A DNA stretch of 64,000 bases from Pseudarthrobacter sp. SSS035 (GCF_023273875.1 NZ_CP096882.1:3410001-3474000); one strand, 5' to 3'; positions 1 through 8,833 are shown, counted from the first letter of the stretch. The notes: generated from the sequence alone by a model not told the origin. Numbers and translations: made by a program.

Positions 1-1
1 C

Positions 2-775
2 GACTTCGCGTCGCTGGGCGTCCTGGCCAAGGTCCTCAAGGACGGTTTTCTGCACGACGGCAGCTACTCCAGCTTCCGCGGACGCCATCACGGCCGGCCC
101 ATCAACAGCTCGCTGGTCCACCCCGCTGCCCTGGTGGTGTGCAGCCAGAACCACGACCAGATCGGCAACCGGGCCATCGGGGACAGGCTGTCCCAGTCCC
201 TGCCGTACGGTCCGCTGGCTGTGGCCGCGGTGCTGACGCTGACCTCGCCGTTTACGCCCATGCTGTTTATGGGCGAGGAATTCGGTGCCTCCACGCCCTG
301 GCAGTTTTTCACTTCGCACCCCGAGCCGGAGCTGGGCAAGGCGACGGCGGAGGGCAGGATCCGCGAGTTCGAGCGCATGGGGTGGGATCCCGCCGTCGTC
401 CCCGATCCGCAGGATCCCGAAACGTTCCGGCGCTCCAAACTCAACTGGGCGGAGGCTGCTGACGGTCACCACGCGCGCCTCCTCTCGCTCCACCGCTCGT
501 TGACCGCGCTGCGGCGCGCTTACCCCGAACTGGCCGGCCTGGGGTTCGCGGAAACGGACGTGACGTTCGACGACGACGCCGGCTGGTTGCGCTTCCGGCG
601 CGGGTCCATGGAGGTGCTGCTGAACTTCTCGGCAGTGCCGGTGCGGCTGGACGGTGTGCGGGGCACGGTGCTGCTTTCGACGGACCAGGACTCTTCGCTG
701 GACGCGGATGCGTTGCTGCTTCCGGCACACAGTGGGGCCGTTCTGACTACTGGGGCAGAAGTAACCTCGAGTTAG
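2..775 (+). CDS. treZ: Malto-oligosyltrehalose trehalohydrolase, C-terminal part (5' end outside window)
   Basis: The frame is open from the first bases, so the gene starts upstream; 257 C-terminal residues are visible. TreZ is a cytoplasmic GH13 enzyme that releases trehalose from maltooligosyl-trehalose made by TreY. Fragment residues 49-57 read QNHDQIGNR, the conserved GH13 region IV with its Asp, in the form typical of TreZ. It is followed by the LTLTSPFTPMLFMGEEFG stretch that ends the catalytic barrel and by a C-terminal beta domain. The TreZ call is from recognised family motifs; a related GH13 such as the glycogen branching enzyme is less likely given the FGASTPWQFFTSH context. treY/treX would be expected upstream but lie outside the window. 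Confidence 0.9.
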   Translation, partial: DFASLGVLAKVLKDGFLHDGSYSSFRGRHHGRPINSSLVHPAALVVCSQNHDQIGNRAIGDRLSQSLPYGPLAVAAVLTLTSPFTPMLFMGEEFGASTPWQFFTSHPEPELGKATAEGRIREFERMGWDPAVVPDPQDPETFRRSKLNWAEAADGHHARLLSLHRSLTALRRAYPELAGLGFAETDVTFDDDAGWLRFRRGSMEVLLNFSAVPVRLDGVRGTVLLSTDQDSSLDADALLLPAHSGAVLTTGAEVTSS

Positions 776-864
776 CGTAGACACTGGAGTTACCCGGGCA
801 TACTATTCGCGTACTGACCAGCCGTGATGGGCGGCTCGGTGGTGTGCGGGCGATGGAGGCCGTC

Positions 865-3612
865 ATGGGTGACCCAGCGGATAGCGCGTCGAAGGTTCCG
901 CCCATGCTTGAATTGCGGATCCATGGCATCCGCAACACCCCGCCCCACGAGCTCCTCCGTTGCGAAGTCGCCGACGCTACCAGGGTTCAGGGCGACGAAC
1001 TCGGCGGTTTCTTTACGACAAAGTCTCCCTCTGAGGGGCCAACCTATGTGGAAGCCTACAGCTGGGGAAAGCTGGCACGGACGGCGCCGGTCGCCAGTAC
1101 TTTTGGCAAGATCGGAGCTGTTGCAAGCAATCTGGCCTGGTTTTTGCTGCTGCCCTTCGGTCTGGCTAATGCGGCCTACTGGGCGCGCCGACTACAAAAG
1201 GACGGGCCAAAGGGAGGCAGCCAACTCGCGGCAGGCAACGGAGCGGGAACGGTGCGACTGTTTGCCTTGCTTCTGAGTGTGTTCTACACCGCGGCGCTGT
1301 GCACGGTGGCCTTCGACCTGCTGGCGGTGCAATGCTTCCGCCGCTTCGAGGATGTGCCGGGCATGTCGGTCTGCAACCAACTTCCTGGTCCTGCTGACAT
1401 GCTTCGGAACATGACTCGAGGGCAGCGACTTACAGTTATGGCGTCAGCGCCGTTGCTGGGTATGGGTCTCCTGTTCGCAATTTCCCTTTTGTCCAACGCC
1501 AAATACCGACGGCCTACGCTGCGTGCCGAAGCTCGCGGCTCGGAGGAAACTGTAGCTGGCGCCGTCAAGCCGCCCATTCTTGCCGCTTCCGGATTCTGGG
1601 ATCGAAGGTTCGTTTCCTCGTCCACAGGAGTGGTTCACATCGCGGCGTGCTTTTCGTTCGTAGCGCTACTGATAAACGCAGACTCCGTCGCCGCTGTGCG
1701 GTCACCCGAATGCACCGGTGCAGGCCAGTGGTTCAACCCCGGCTGTATTTCTGAAACCCTGAGCCGCACTGGTGAACGTGCGCTGGAAATGGCGCTCCTC
1801 GTGGCAGGCGGTCTTTTGCTGCTCATGGTGGTCGTTTTGGTCGTGGCGTGGTCATCGGAAGTCCGTGCACCGGTCGAAACGGCGCTCAAGCGCAAGCAAG
1901 CCGCGGGCTTAGTAATGGTGGCTGTGGTGCTGCATCTGGCTGCAACACTCGGCATCGCCTGCTTCGCAACGCCGGACGACACCGTCACCCGAGCCTTCGC
2001 CGGCACCCGCGTGGCGCCTCTAGTACTCCTCGCGCTGCTGACCATCCTGAGTTTGTCGGCTGCTGTGACGCGCTCAGGGGTGCGGGCGAGCAGGGCGTTC
2101 GTACTGATCTCGATTTCCACCGCAGCCTTGCTGGCCTGGTCGCTCATCCCCGGAAACGACCTCATTCTTCTAGTTCCAGTTGTGGCGGGGCTGGTGCTGG
2201 CCGTGGACCTCCTCAGAATGCGCCGGCGCAGCATTGCCGTTTTCGAGCACGAAGGTTGGTTCGGTTTTGGGCCCGGGGTATTCATGCTCCTGGCGGTCAT
2301 GTTTGCCTCGTTCCTTAGCGGGAGCCTTGTGGTGGGCGTCGCCGAATTTCTGCGGAGTCCGCGAACTGTGGGTCAGGTCCTCGCGCCAAATCCGGTATGG
2401 CGATCTGTCACCGAGAGCACCGCGCTGGGAGAAATCACTGTGCCCACGGCGTACCGGATGTTTGCGGGTGTCCTGCTGGTGGCCATCGTGGTTGCTGTGG
2501 CGGTGGTCGCCTTTTGGGCCGTGGTGCATCTGTTCAAGCGCCGCATCATTGCGTACCCGAGCGCCTATGATTCCGGCGTCGGGATGCCTCCCGGCGAGCC
2601 GGGGGAGTTCAGGCCCCGCAAGATGCCGGAATCGCTTGAGCCGCGCCTACAAAGGGTGGCAGACAGGCAGCGCTGGTCCTCCTTGGCGCAGCGCGGTGAG
2701 CCTGCCGTCTGGATTGTGGTCCTCCTGGTGTGGTTGGCAGTGACAGTCAGCCTGGCCGCCAGCGCGGCGCGAGGCCGCACGCCCAACGATTCCGCAATGC
2801 AGGCGTGGCTTAATGACGTTGCCGTATTCGTGAACCTGAATCTCGCCGGCTGGGGAGTCGTGGCAGGTGCTGTCTTGGTGCTGGGTCTCGCCATCGGAAA
2901 CGCCGCGTCCTCCAAGGACCGGCCGCTATCGCTCATTTGGGACATCATCTGTTTCCTTCCCCGGGCAGCGCATCCCTTTGCACCCCCTTGCTATGGCGAA
3001 CGGGTGGTACCGGAACTCAGCGACAGGATGGCCGCATGGTTACAGCCGGCAAACCGGAAAAACGCCCAGATTGTGGTTTCGGCACATAGCCTGGGTGCCG
3101 TCCTGGCCATCGCTGCTTTGTTTCATCTGAAGGCGACGTCGCCGGAAACGGACTTCACGAGGATCCGCCTGCTCACGTACGGGGTCCAGCTCCGGTCCTA
3201 CTTCGGGCGGTTCTTTCCCGAATTGCTGGGACCAGCCGTTGTCAGCACAGCGCCGTCGGCAGGTCCCGCCTTACGTTGGGCAGATCCGTGGATCACGCAG
3301 GTTTCACGGGATTTCGTCCTGGCCAACCAAATGCACGTGACTGAGCATGGAAAATACACATTGGCGTCCCTGCTCAACGGGGATTGGGGTAATGCAGAAC
3401 CCGGCCCGCCACGAAATCACTGGATCAATATCTGGCGCCGCACCGACTATCTGGGTTTTCCCATCGATTCCTTCTGCACCGGCCCGGGGCAGCGGGACTG
3501 CATCGCCGAGGAGTTTGAGCCCGGCGGTTACATGGAGGAAGTTGCGACTCACGGGAATTACCTGTCGACGGCTGCGTACACCACGGCCAGGAACGCGTTG
3601 ATTTCCACCTGA
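865..3612 (+). CDS. Large multi-pass membrane protein with split lipase/alpha-beta-hydrolase-like domain
   Basis: 915 residues from the ATG at 865, chosen because GGAGG (855-859) sits 5 bases before it; an in-frame GTG at 844 lacks such a site. The N-terminus carries LRIHGIRNTPP (His20-Gly21), resembling the first strand and oxyanion turn of lipase-like hydrolases. About 13 hydrophobic segments follow (roughly residues 85-710), then a soluble C-terminus with IVVSAHSLGAVLAIAALFH, a nucleophile elbow with Ser742. Asp861 (RRTDYLG) and His896 (THGNYL) are candidate partners of the triad. No characterised family was recognised; substrate and partners are unknown. Membrane location and hydrolase fold are inferences from motifs and hydropathy read by eye. 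It stands alone between treZ and an aldo/keto reductase gene. Confidence 0.75.
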   Translation: MGDPADSASKVPPMLELRIHGIRNTPPHELLRCEVADATRVQGDELGGFFTTKSPSEGPTYVEAYSWGKLARTAPVASTFGKIGAVASNLAWFLLLPFGLANAAYWARRLQKDGPKGGSQLAAGNGAGTVRLFALLLSVFYTAALCTVAFDLLAVQCFRRFEDVPGMSVCNQLPGPADMLRNMTRGQRLTVMASAPLLGMGLLFAISLLSNAKYRRPTLRAEARGSEETVAGAVKPPILAASGFWDRRFVSSSTGVVHIAACFSFVALLINADSVAAVRSPECTGAGQWFNPGCISETLSRTGERALEMALLVAGGLLLLMVVVLVVAWSSEVRAPVETALKRKQAAGLVMVAVVLHLAATLGIACFATPDDTVTRAFAGTRVAPLVLLALLTILSLSAAVTRSGVRASRAFVLISISTAALLAWSLIPGNDLILLVPVVAGLVLAVDLLRMRRRSIAVFEHEGWFGFGPGVFMLLAVMFASFLSGSLVVGVAEFLRSPRTVGQVLAPNPVWRSVTESTALGEITVPTAYRMFAGVLLVAIVVAVAVVAFWAVVHLFKRRIIAYPSAYDSGVGMPPGEPGEFRPRKMPESLEPRLQRVADRQRWSSLAQRGEPAVWIVVLLVWLAVTVSLAASAARGRTPNDSAMQAWLNDVAVFVNLNLAGWGVVAGAVLVLGLAIGNAASSKDRPLSLIWDIICFLPRAAHPFAPPCYGERVVPELSDRMAAWLQPANRKNAQIVVSAHSLGAVLAIAALFHLKATSPETDFTRIRLLTYGVQLRSYFGRFFPELLGPAVVSTAPSAGPALRWADPWITQVSRDFVLANQMHVTEHGKYTLASLLNGDWGNAEPGPPRNHWINIWRRTDYLGFPIDSFCTGPGQRDCIAEEFEPGGYMEEVATHGNYLSTAAYTTARNALIST

Positions 3613-3694
3613 TCTGCCGGCACCGCCGGCTCCGAACACGTAACCCGGGGCCTTGCGGTCTGTAGCGCGCGTCACAGATGGCAGGATGGTATGT

Positions 3695-4732
3695 ATGACT
3701 TATTCAGCCGCGGAAGACCGCTATGAATCCATGCCCTACCGCCGCGTCGGACGCAGCGGACTGAAACTGCCGGCCATTTCCCTGGGACTGTGGCACAACT
3801 TCGGCGACGACAAGCCCTTCGAAGTGCAGCGCGCCATCCTGCGCCGCGCCTTCGATCTGGGCGTCACCCACTTCGACCTCGCAAACAACTACGGTCCGCC
3901 CTACGGCGCCGCCGAAACGAACTTCGGCCGCCACTTCAAGGACGACTTCAAGCCGTACCGCGACGAACTCATCATCTCCAGCAAGGCCGGCTACGACATG
4001 TGGCCGGGCCCGTACGGCAACTTTGGCTCCCGCAAGTACCTGCTGGCCAGCCTGGACCAGTCCCTGGAGCGCATGGGCCTGGATTACGTGGATATCTTCT
4101 ACAGCCACCGTCCGGATCCGGAAACGCCGATGGAAGAGACCATGGGCGCGCTGGACCAGGCCGTCCGCTCGGGCAAGGCGCTGTACGCGGGCATCTCGTC
4201 CTACACCCCGGAGCAGACCCTCGAGGCCGCGCGGATCCTGAAGGAACTCGGTACGCCGCTGCTGATCCACCAGCCGAGCTACTCCATGCTGAACCGCTGG
4301 ACCGAGAACGGCAGCCCCAACCTGTACGAGGCCCTGGAGCAGGTGGGCGCCGGCTGCATCGCCTTCTCGCCGCTGGCCCAGGGAATGCTCACAGGCCGCT
4401 ACCTCAACGGCGTGCCCGCGGATTCCCGGGCAGCGCAGCACAAGTCACTCGACGAAGCCATGATCACGGACGAGAACCTGGACCGCGTCCGCGGGCTCAA
4501 CCGGATCGCCGAGGGCCGGGGCCAGACCCTCGCGCAAATGGCGATCGCCTGGATCCTCCGCGAGCAGGGCAAGGGCTCCGCCGTGACATCCGCACTCGTT
4601 GGCGCTTCCAGCGTCCGGCAGCTGGAAGACACCCTGTCCGCCATTAACAACCTGGACTTCACCGCAGACGAGGTCAATGCCATCGACGAGTTCGCCGTCG
4701 AGTCGGACATCAACCTGTGGAAGCAGAAGTAA
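3695..4732 (+). CDS. Aldo/keto reductase, YghZ / L-glyceraldehyde-3-phosphate reductase type
   Basis: 345 residues, matching the length of E. coli YghZ (about 346). NADPH-dependent reductase of the AKR (beta/alpha)8 barrel family acting on small aldehydes in the cytoplasm. The catalytic tetrad is visible as Asp61 and Tyr66 (FDLANNYG), Lys97 (SSKAGYD) and His138 (YSHRPD). The C-terminal cofactor loop reads SALVGASSVRQLEDTL. GLWHNFG near the N-terminus and the WPGPYGNFGSRKYL loop are characteristic of the YghZ subgroup. Start ATG 3695 was chosen because CAGGAT lies exactly 7 bases upstream, as in many neighbouring apparent leaderless starts; AGGA (3683-3686) would alternatively act as a ribosome site. 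Monocistronic; a strong hairpin follows at 4753. Confidence 0.9.
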   Translation: MTYSAAEDRYESMPYRRVGRSGLKLPAISLGLWHNFGDDKPFEVQRAILRRAFDLGVTHFDLANNYGPPYGAAETNFGRHFKDDFKPYRDELIISSKAGYDMWPGPYGNFGSRKYLLASLDQSLERMGLDYVDIFYSHRPDPETPMEETMGALDQAVRSGKALYAGISSYTPEQTLEAARILKELGTPLLIHQPSYSMLNRWTENGSPNLYEALEQVGAGCIAFSPLAQGMLTGRYLNGVPADSRAAQHKSLDEAMITDENLDRVRGLNRIAEGRGQTLAQMAIAWILREQGKGSAVTSALVGASSVRQLEDTLSAINNLDFTADEVNAIDEFAVESDINLWKQK

Positions 4733-4752
4733 CAACGTAACGCTTCAACTGA

Positions 4753-4780
4753 CGGGGGCCGGGAACAATCCCGGCCCCCG
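4753..4780 (+). terminator. GC-rich hairpin downstream of aldo/keto reductase
   Basis: Perfect 12-bp stem (4753-4764 with 4769-4780) and a 4-base ACAA loop, 20 bases after the stop codon and ahead of ino1. Only a weak T-rich tail (CTTGGTTGGG) follows, so it may need Rho or act as an attenuator; the position fits termination of the reductase gene. Confidence 0.7.
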
Positions 4781-4891
4781 CTTGGTTGGGTAAGATGAAA
4801 AGGCGCCGAATGGCGCACTGCCAGCGTGCCGCCGTCGTACTTTTCCGGTACTGACCGTCCTGGCGGCTGAAGTTGTCTTCAAAGGAGTTCC

Positions 4892-5977
4892 GTGTCTGCA
4901 AATCCGATTCGTGTTGCCATCGTTGGTGTGGGTAACTGCGCCGCCTCGCTCGTCCAGGGCGTGCAGTATTACCGTGACGCCGATCCCCAGGCCACGATCC
5001 CGGGTCTGATGCACGTGGAGTTCGGCAAGTACCACGTCAACGACGTCCAGTTTGTTGCCGCTTTTGATGTTGACGGCAAGAAGGTGGGCGTGGACCTCGC
5101 CGACGCCATCCTGGCCAGCGAGAACAACACCATCAAGATCGCCGACGTGCCCCCCACCGGCGTGACCGTCCAGCGCGGCCACACCCTGGACGGCCTCGGC
5201 AAGTACTACCTCGAGACCATCGAACAGTCACCCGAAGAGCCCGTTGACATCGTCGCCGCGCTCCGCGAATCCAAGGCCGACGTTATGGTCTGCTACCTCC
5301 CGGTTGGTTCCGAGGATGCAGCGCACTTCTACGCGCAGGCTGCCATCGACGCCGGCGTGGCGTTCGTCAACGCCCTCCCCGTATTCATCGCCGGCACCAA
5401 GGAATGGGCCGACAAGTTCACCGCCGCCGGCGTGCCGATCGTGGGCGACGACATCAAGAGCCAGATCGGTGCCACCATCACGCACCGCGTTATGGCCAAG
5501 CTCTTCGAAGACCGCGGCGTCACGCTGGACCGCACCTACCAGCTGAACGTCGGCGGCAACATGGACTTCAAGAACATGCTGGAGCGCGACCGCCTCGAGT
5601 CCAAGAAGATCTCCAAGACCCAGGCCGTGACCTCCAACGTTGAAGCCGACATTGCGCCGCGCAACGTCCACATCGGCCCGTCCGACTACGTCCAGTGGCT
5701 CGACGACCGCAAATGGGCCTTCGTCCGCCTCGAGGGCCGCAACTTCGGTGATGCCCCCGTGTCGCTCGAATACAAGCTCGAAGTCTGGGACTCACCGAAC
5801 TCCGCCGGCGTGATCATCGACGCCATTCGCGCCGCCAAGATCGGCCTGGACCGCGGCATCGGCGGCCCGCTGCTCTCGGCCTCGAGCTACTTCATGAAGT
5901 CCCCGCCGGAGCAGTTCAACGACGACCTCGCCCGTGAAAAGGTAGAGGCCTTCATCCGCGGCGACCTCGAGCGCTAA
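4892..5977 (+). CDS. ino1: Inositol-3-phosphate synthase (Ino1)
   Basis: 361 residues, the size of the actinobacterial enzyme (the M. tuberculosis homologue is 367). It converts glucose 6-phosphate to 1L-myo-inositol 3-phosphate with bound NAD. The N-terminus has the Rossmann motif IVGVGNCAASLVQGVQYY; DVKF-type features of the family appear as VQFVAAFDVDGKKVG, GDDIKSQIGATITHR and LNVGGNMDFKNM. The C-terminus contains DSPNSAGVIIDAIRAAKIGLD. GTG start at 4892 with AAAGGAG (4881-4887) upstream. The product is the acceptor for MshA (encoded at 8834-10099) in mycothiol synthesis and a precursor of inositol phospholipids. It ends 17 bases before a 61-bp palindrome, facing the DUF559 gene. Confidence 0.96.
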   Translation: MSANPIRVAIVGVGNCAASLVQGVQYYRDADPQATIPGLMHVEFGKYHVNDVQFVAAFDVDGKKVGVDLADAILASENNTIKIADVPPTGVTVQRGHTLDGLGKYYLETIEQSPEEPVDIVAALRESKADVMVCYLPVGSEDAAHFYAQAAIDAGVAFVNALPVFIAGTKEWADKFTAAGVPIVGDDIKSQIGATITHRVMAKLFEDRGVTLDRTYQLNVGGNMDFKNMLERDRLESKKISKTQAVTSNVEADIAPRNVHIGPSDYVQWLDDRKWAFVRLEGRNFGDAPVSLEYKLEVWDSPNSAGVIIDAIRAAKIGLDRGIGGPLLSASSYFMKSPPEQFNDDLAREKVEAFIRGDLER

Positions 5978-5993
5978 CCAAGCTCCACCCCTA

Positions 5994-6054
5994 GTTGCTC
6001 TATCAGTTGTAGTCCTCAAATCTATGGTTTGGCGACTACAACTGATAGGGCAAC
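5994..6054. repeat. 61-bp palindromic element, copy A
   Basis: The arms at 5994-6014 and 6034-6054 are 21-base inverted repeats beginning GTTGCTCTATCAG, with one T/G difference that still allows a wobble pair in RNA. An inner stem CAAA/TTTG extends the hairpin. It fills the space between the convergent ino1 (stop 5977) and DUF559 (stop 6061) genes. Two further copies of exactly the same length are at 7032 and 17636. It could serve as a bidirectional terminator, but its conserved ends and length mark it as a repeat family. Confidence 0.9.
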
Positions 6055-6060
6055 AGGCAT

Positions 6061-6978
6061 TTAAGAGGACTGGAGCGCAAGCCGGACCTGATTGACGGCA
6101 CGGCGGAAGTCGTGAGCCAAATCGTCTCCGTTGAATTTGAAGTACCTCCAGCCGGCGGCATTGAAGAGTTCGTCGCGGCGATTGTCGCGCGACTGCTGCT
6201 CGCGGGTCAGGTGATGGCCGCCGTCGTACTGTATGGCGATCCGCTGGGCGCGGTAGCCCAGGTCTGCCGCCGGCGAGTAGGGGTCAGACTCCACAATCCG
6301 CAGTTGCAGTTCCGGCTCCGGCAGGCCTGCGGAAGTCAAGGCGAGGCGTAGGAACGTCTCAGGCGCGGAATCGGCTCCGGAACGGATGAGCTCGGCGGCC
6401 TCCCTAGCCTTCACGATACCTTTGAGCTTCGGGTGCCGCTTCAGCATTTCGTGCAGCTCGGGAAGCGTTGACCACGGCGCCAGCCGGGCTTCGAGGCCGG
6501 GCCGGGGCTGACGGATCAGCTGGTCACCAACAGCCACCAGATCCTCCAGCGGTATGAGGCTGGCAAGGTCAAGCCAAGTCCGGGCCGGGGTGGAGATCCG
6601 CATCCCGTCCAGCACCATGACCTCCCCATCAAAGGCCAGGACAGTGTGGCCGACTACGCCCTCGCGCCGCACAGGCGGCAGGTTCCTGGGCTTGCTCAAA
6701 TGGAGTTCCCGGCAGTCGCGGAACCAGCTAGGAAGCCAGAGCCCGAGCACGACGGCGGCCGTCAGATGAGAGATCCAGGCGCCCGGTGTGGCAGCTGAGA
6801 GTGCCCTGGCAAGTCCTCGGATCTCAAAGTCCCAGCCCGTGGGCAGATACAGCAACCGTCCGGCTGAGGCGAGGTCGGAGGAACGAAGTCTGCCGCTGCT
6901 CAGGTTGGCAGCTCGCGCCTCATGGACAGTGAACGGAACGGACGTGAGATGATCCGGCAGTGGCGAGGATGCGCGCAT
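6061..6978 (-). CDS. DUF559-type nuclease-fold protein with AbiEi-like N-terminal region
   Basis: 305 residues. Residues about 10-140 resemble the AbiEi/transcriptional-regulator-like region (SSGRLRSSDLASAGRLLYLP; ISHLTAAVVLGLWLP; STPARTWLDLASLIPLED) commonly found in front of DUF559 in actinobacteria. Residues about 205-300 form a DUF559 / Vsr-like restriction-endonuclease fold: SAPETFLRLAL, Asp239 in AADLGYR, then IAIQYDGGHH. Many relatives have Glu in the IAIEYDG motif; here it is Gln250, so activity is uncertain. The AbiEi resemblance and nuclease role are inferences. The gene stands alone, has no strong ribosome site before ATG 6978, and is bracketed by 61-bp palindromes on both sides. 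Confidence 0.8.
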   Translation of the reverse strand: MRASSPLPDHLTSVPFTVHEARAANLSSGRLRSSDLASAGRLLYLPTGWDFEIRGLARALSAATPGAWISHLTAAVVLGLWLPSWFRDCRELHLSKPRNLPPVRREGVVGHTVLAFDGEVMVLDGMRISTPARTWLDLASLIPLEDLVAVGDQLIRQPRPGLEARLAPWSTLPELHEMLKRHPKLKGIVKAREAAELIRSGADSAPETFLRLALTSAGLPEPELQLRIVESDPYSPAADLGYRAQRIAIQYDGGHHLTREQQSRDNRRDELFNAAGWRYFKFNGDDLAHDFRRAVNQVRLALQSS

Positions 6979-7031
6979 GTGCCATTGTTACCCGAAGCCA
7001 ATCTCGCGCGCAGAAGTTATCCACAGGGACA

Positions 7032-7092
7032 GTTGCTCTATCACTCTTGGTCGCTTTGCCCCCGGAATAGGACCTCAAAGTGATAGAGCAAC
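7032..7092. repeat. 61-bp palindromic element, copy B
   Basis: The outer 14 bases of each arm are perfectly complementary (GTTGCTCTATCACT at 7032-7045 and its complement ending at 7092), with GGTC/GACC pairing further in. Position 13 of the left arm is C where copies A and C have G, and the opposite arm changes in step. It starts 6 bases beyond the fhs stop codon and lies upstream of the DUF559 gene. Confidence 0.85.
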
Positions 7093-7097
7093 GTGTG

Positions 7098-8780
7098 TCA
7101 GGAGAGGCCCACCGGATTGCCGGCGTCGTCCACGTCCATGCGCATTGCGGCGGGGGCGGCCGGGAGGCCCGGCATCGTCATGACGGCGCCGGTCAGGGCC
7201 ACGATGAAGCCCGCCCCGGTCTTGGGGATAAGGTCGCGGACGTGCACGGTGAAGCCTTTGGGAGCCCCCAGCCGGGAGGCATCATCCGTAAACGAGTACT
7301 GGGTCTTGGCCATGCAGACGGGAAGCCCGGACCAGCCGTTCTTTTCGATCTCGGCCAGGCGCTTCAGGGCGGGGACGGAGAAGTCCACACCGTCGGCGCC
7401 GTAGATCTCCTGCGCTATGGTCCGGATCTTCTCCTCCACAGGCAGGTCCAAGGGATACAGATGGTGGAAGCTGTTCGGCGCAGCAACCGCGGACGCAACC
7501 TTCGCGGCCAGCTCGTCTCCGCCGTCTCCGCCGCCGCCCCGGCCCCAGACGTCCGCCACGGCGGCCTGGACCGCCTCCGCCGCGCACCATTCCAGCAGCC
7601 AGTCCAATTCCTCCTCGGTGTCGGACGAAAACCTGTTGATGGCCACGACCGGCGCCACCCCGAACTTCTCCACGTTGTGTAGGTGCCGCCGGAGATTCGC
7701 GACGCCGGCCTGCAGCGCCTCGAGGTCGGGTTCCGTCAGCCTGTCCTTGGGCACGCCGCCGTGCATCTTGAGCGCACGGACGGTGGCCACGACCACCACG
7801 GCCGACGGCGCCACGTCCGCGATCCGTGCCTTGATGTCCATGTACTTTTCGGCGCCGAGGTCGGCGCCGAAGCCGGCCTCGGTGACCACGATGTCCGCGA
7901 GCCGCCGGGCCGTCTGGGTGGCGATCAGCGAATTGCAGCCGTGCGCGATGTTGGCGAACGGCCCGCCATGGACCAGCGCGGGAGTGCCGGCGATGGTCTG
8001 CACCAGGTTGGGCTTGATGGCTTCCTTCAGGAGCAGGGTCAGGGCACCCTGGACGCCGAGGTCCGCCACGGTGACCGGATCCCGCGAGTACGTGTAGCCG
8101 AACGTGATCCTGCCCAGGCGCTCGCGGAGGTCAGCCAGGCTGGTGGCCAGGCAGAAAACCGCCATGATCTCCGAGGCCACCGTGATGTCGAAGCCGTCTT
8201 GCCGGGGGACGCCTTGGGTGGGCCCGCCCAGGCCAATGATCACCTCGCGGAGCGACCTGTCATTCATGTCCAGGACCCGTTTGAACGTCATCCGCCGGGG
8301 GTCGATGTTCAGCTCGTTGCCCTGATAGATGTGGTTGTCCACGAGCGCCATCAGGGCATTGTTCGCAGACGTCACGGCATGGAAATCACCGGTGAAGTGC
8401 AGGTTGATCTCGTCCATCGGCAGCACCTGGGAGTAGCCGCCGCCGGTAGCCCCGCCCTTCATCCCCAGGATGGGGCCCAGCGACGGTTCACGCAGCGCGA
8501 TCATCACCTTGTGCCCGGCCCGGGCCAGTGAATCGGCGAGCCCCACCGTGGTGGTCGACTTTCCCTCCCCAGCGGGCGTCGGCGACATCGCCGAGACCAG
8601 CACCACTTTCCCTGCAGGCTCCGGCGCCGTCAGGAGGGAGGGATCAACCTTCGCCTTGTACCGCCCGTAGAGTTCCAGGGCGGCGGCGTTGATGCCCGCG
8701 GCAGCCGCAATCTCCTCGATGGGCCTCATGGTGGCCTGCCGTGCGATCTCGAGGTCGCTGAGGGTATTCCGTTCAGACAT
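7098..8780 (-). CDS. fhs: Formate-tetrahydrofolate ligase
   Basis: 560 residues, normal size for the monofunctional bacterial enzyme. ATP-dependent formation of 10-formyl-THF from formate and THF in the cytoplasm, feeding purine and one-carbon metabolism. The nucleotide loop SPTPAGEGKSTTTVGLADSL lies near residue 68; GGATGGGYSQVLPMDEINLH and PALVHGGPFANIAHGCNS are family hallmarks, as is the C-terminal TGAVMTMPGLP. ATG 8780 is preceded by AAAGGACAAGG. Encoded just downstream of mshA on the same strand (53-base gap), so co-transcription is possible. The folate enzyme 5-FCL is encoded at 52309-52929. Confidence 0.97.
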   Translation of the reverse strand: MSERNTLSDLEIARQATMRPIEEIAAAAGINAAALELYGRYKAKVDPSLLTAPEPAGKVVLVSAMSPTPAGEGKSTTTVGLADSLARAGHKVMIALREPSLGPILGMKGGATGGGYSQVLPMDEINLHFTGDFHAVTSANNALMALVDNHIYQGNELNIDPRRMTFKRVLDMNDRSLREVIIGLGGPTQGVPRQDGFDITVASEIMAVFCLATSLADLRERLGRITFGYTYSRDPVTVADLGVQGALTLLLKEAIKPNLVQTIAGTPALVHGGPFANIAHGCNSLIATQTARRLADIVVTEAGFGADLGAEKYMDIKARIADVAPSAVVVVATVRALKMHGGVPKDRLTEPDLEALQAGVANLRRHLHNVEKFGVAPVVAINRFSSDTEEELDWLLEWCAAEAVQAAVADVWGRGGGGDGGDELAAKVASAVAAPNSFHHLYPLDLPVEEKIRTIAQEIYGADGVDFSVPALKRLAEIEKNGWSGLPVCMAKTQYSFTDDASRLGAPKGFTVHVRDLIPKTGAGFIVALTGAVMTMPGLPAAPAAMRMDVDDAGNPVGLS

Positions 8781-8833
8781 CCTTGTCCTTTGGTTGGAGG
8801 CGGGGTACTAAAGGCCGACGGCGGCTGCCCGAG

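Noticed and set aside
3616..3630. GCCGGC-ACC-GCCGGC as a terminator after the membrane hydrolase gene
   Set aside because: Stem of only 6 pairs and no T run; such dyads are common by chance at this GC content.
7080..8531. Plus-strand frames over fhs
   Set aside because: Shadows of fhs; composition (His, Gln, Gly, Val rich) is typical of antisense GC-rich DNA.
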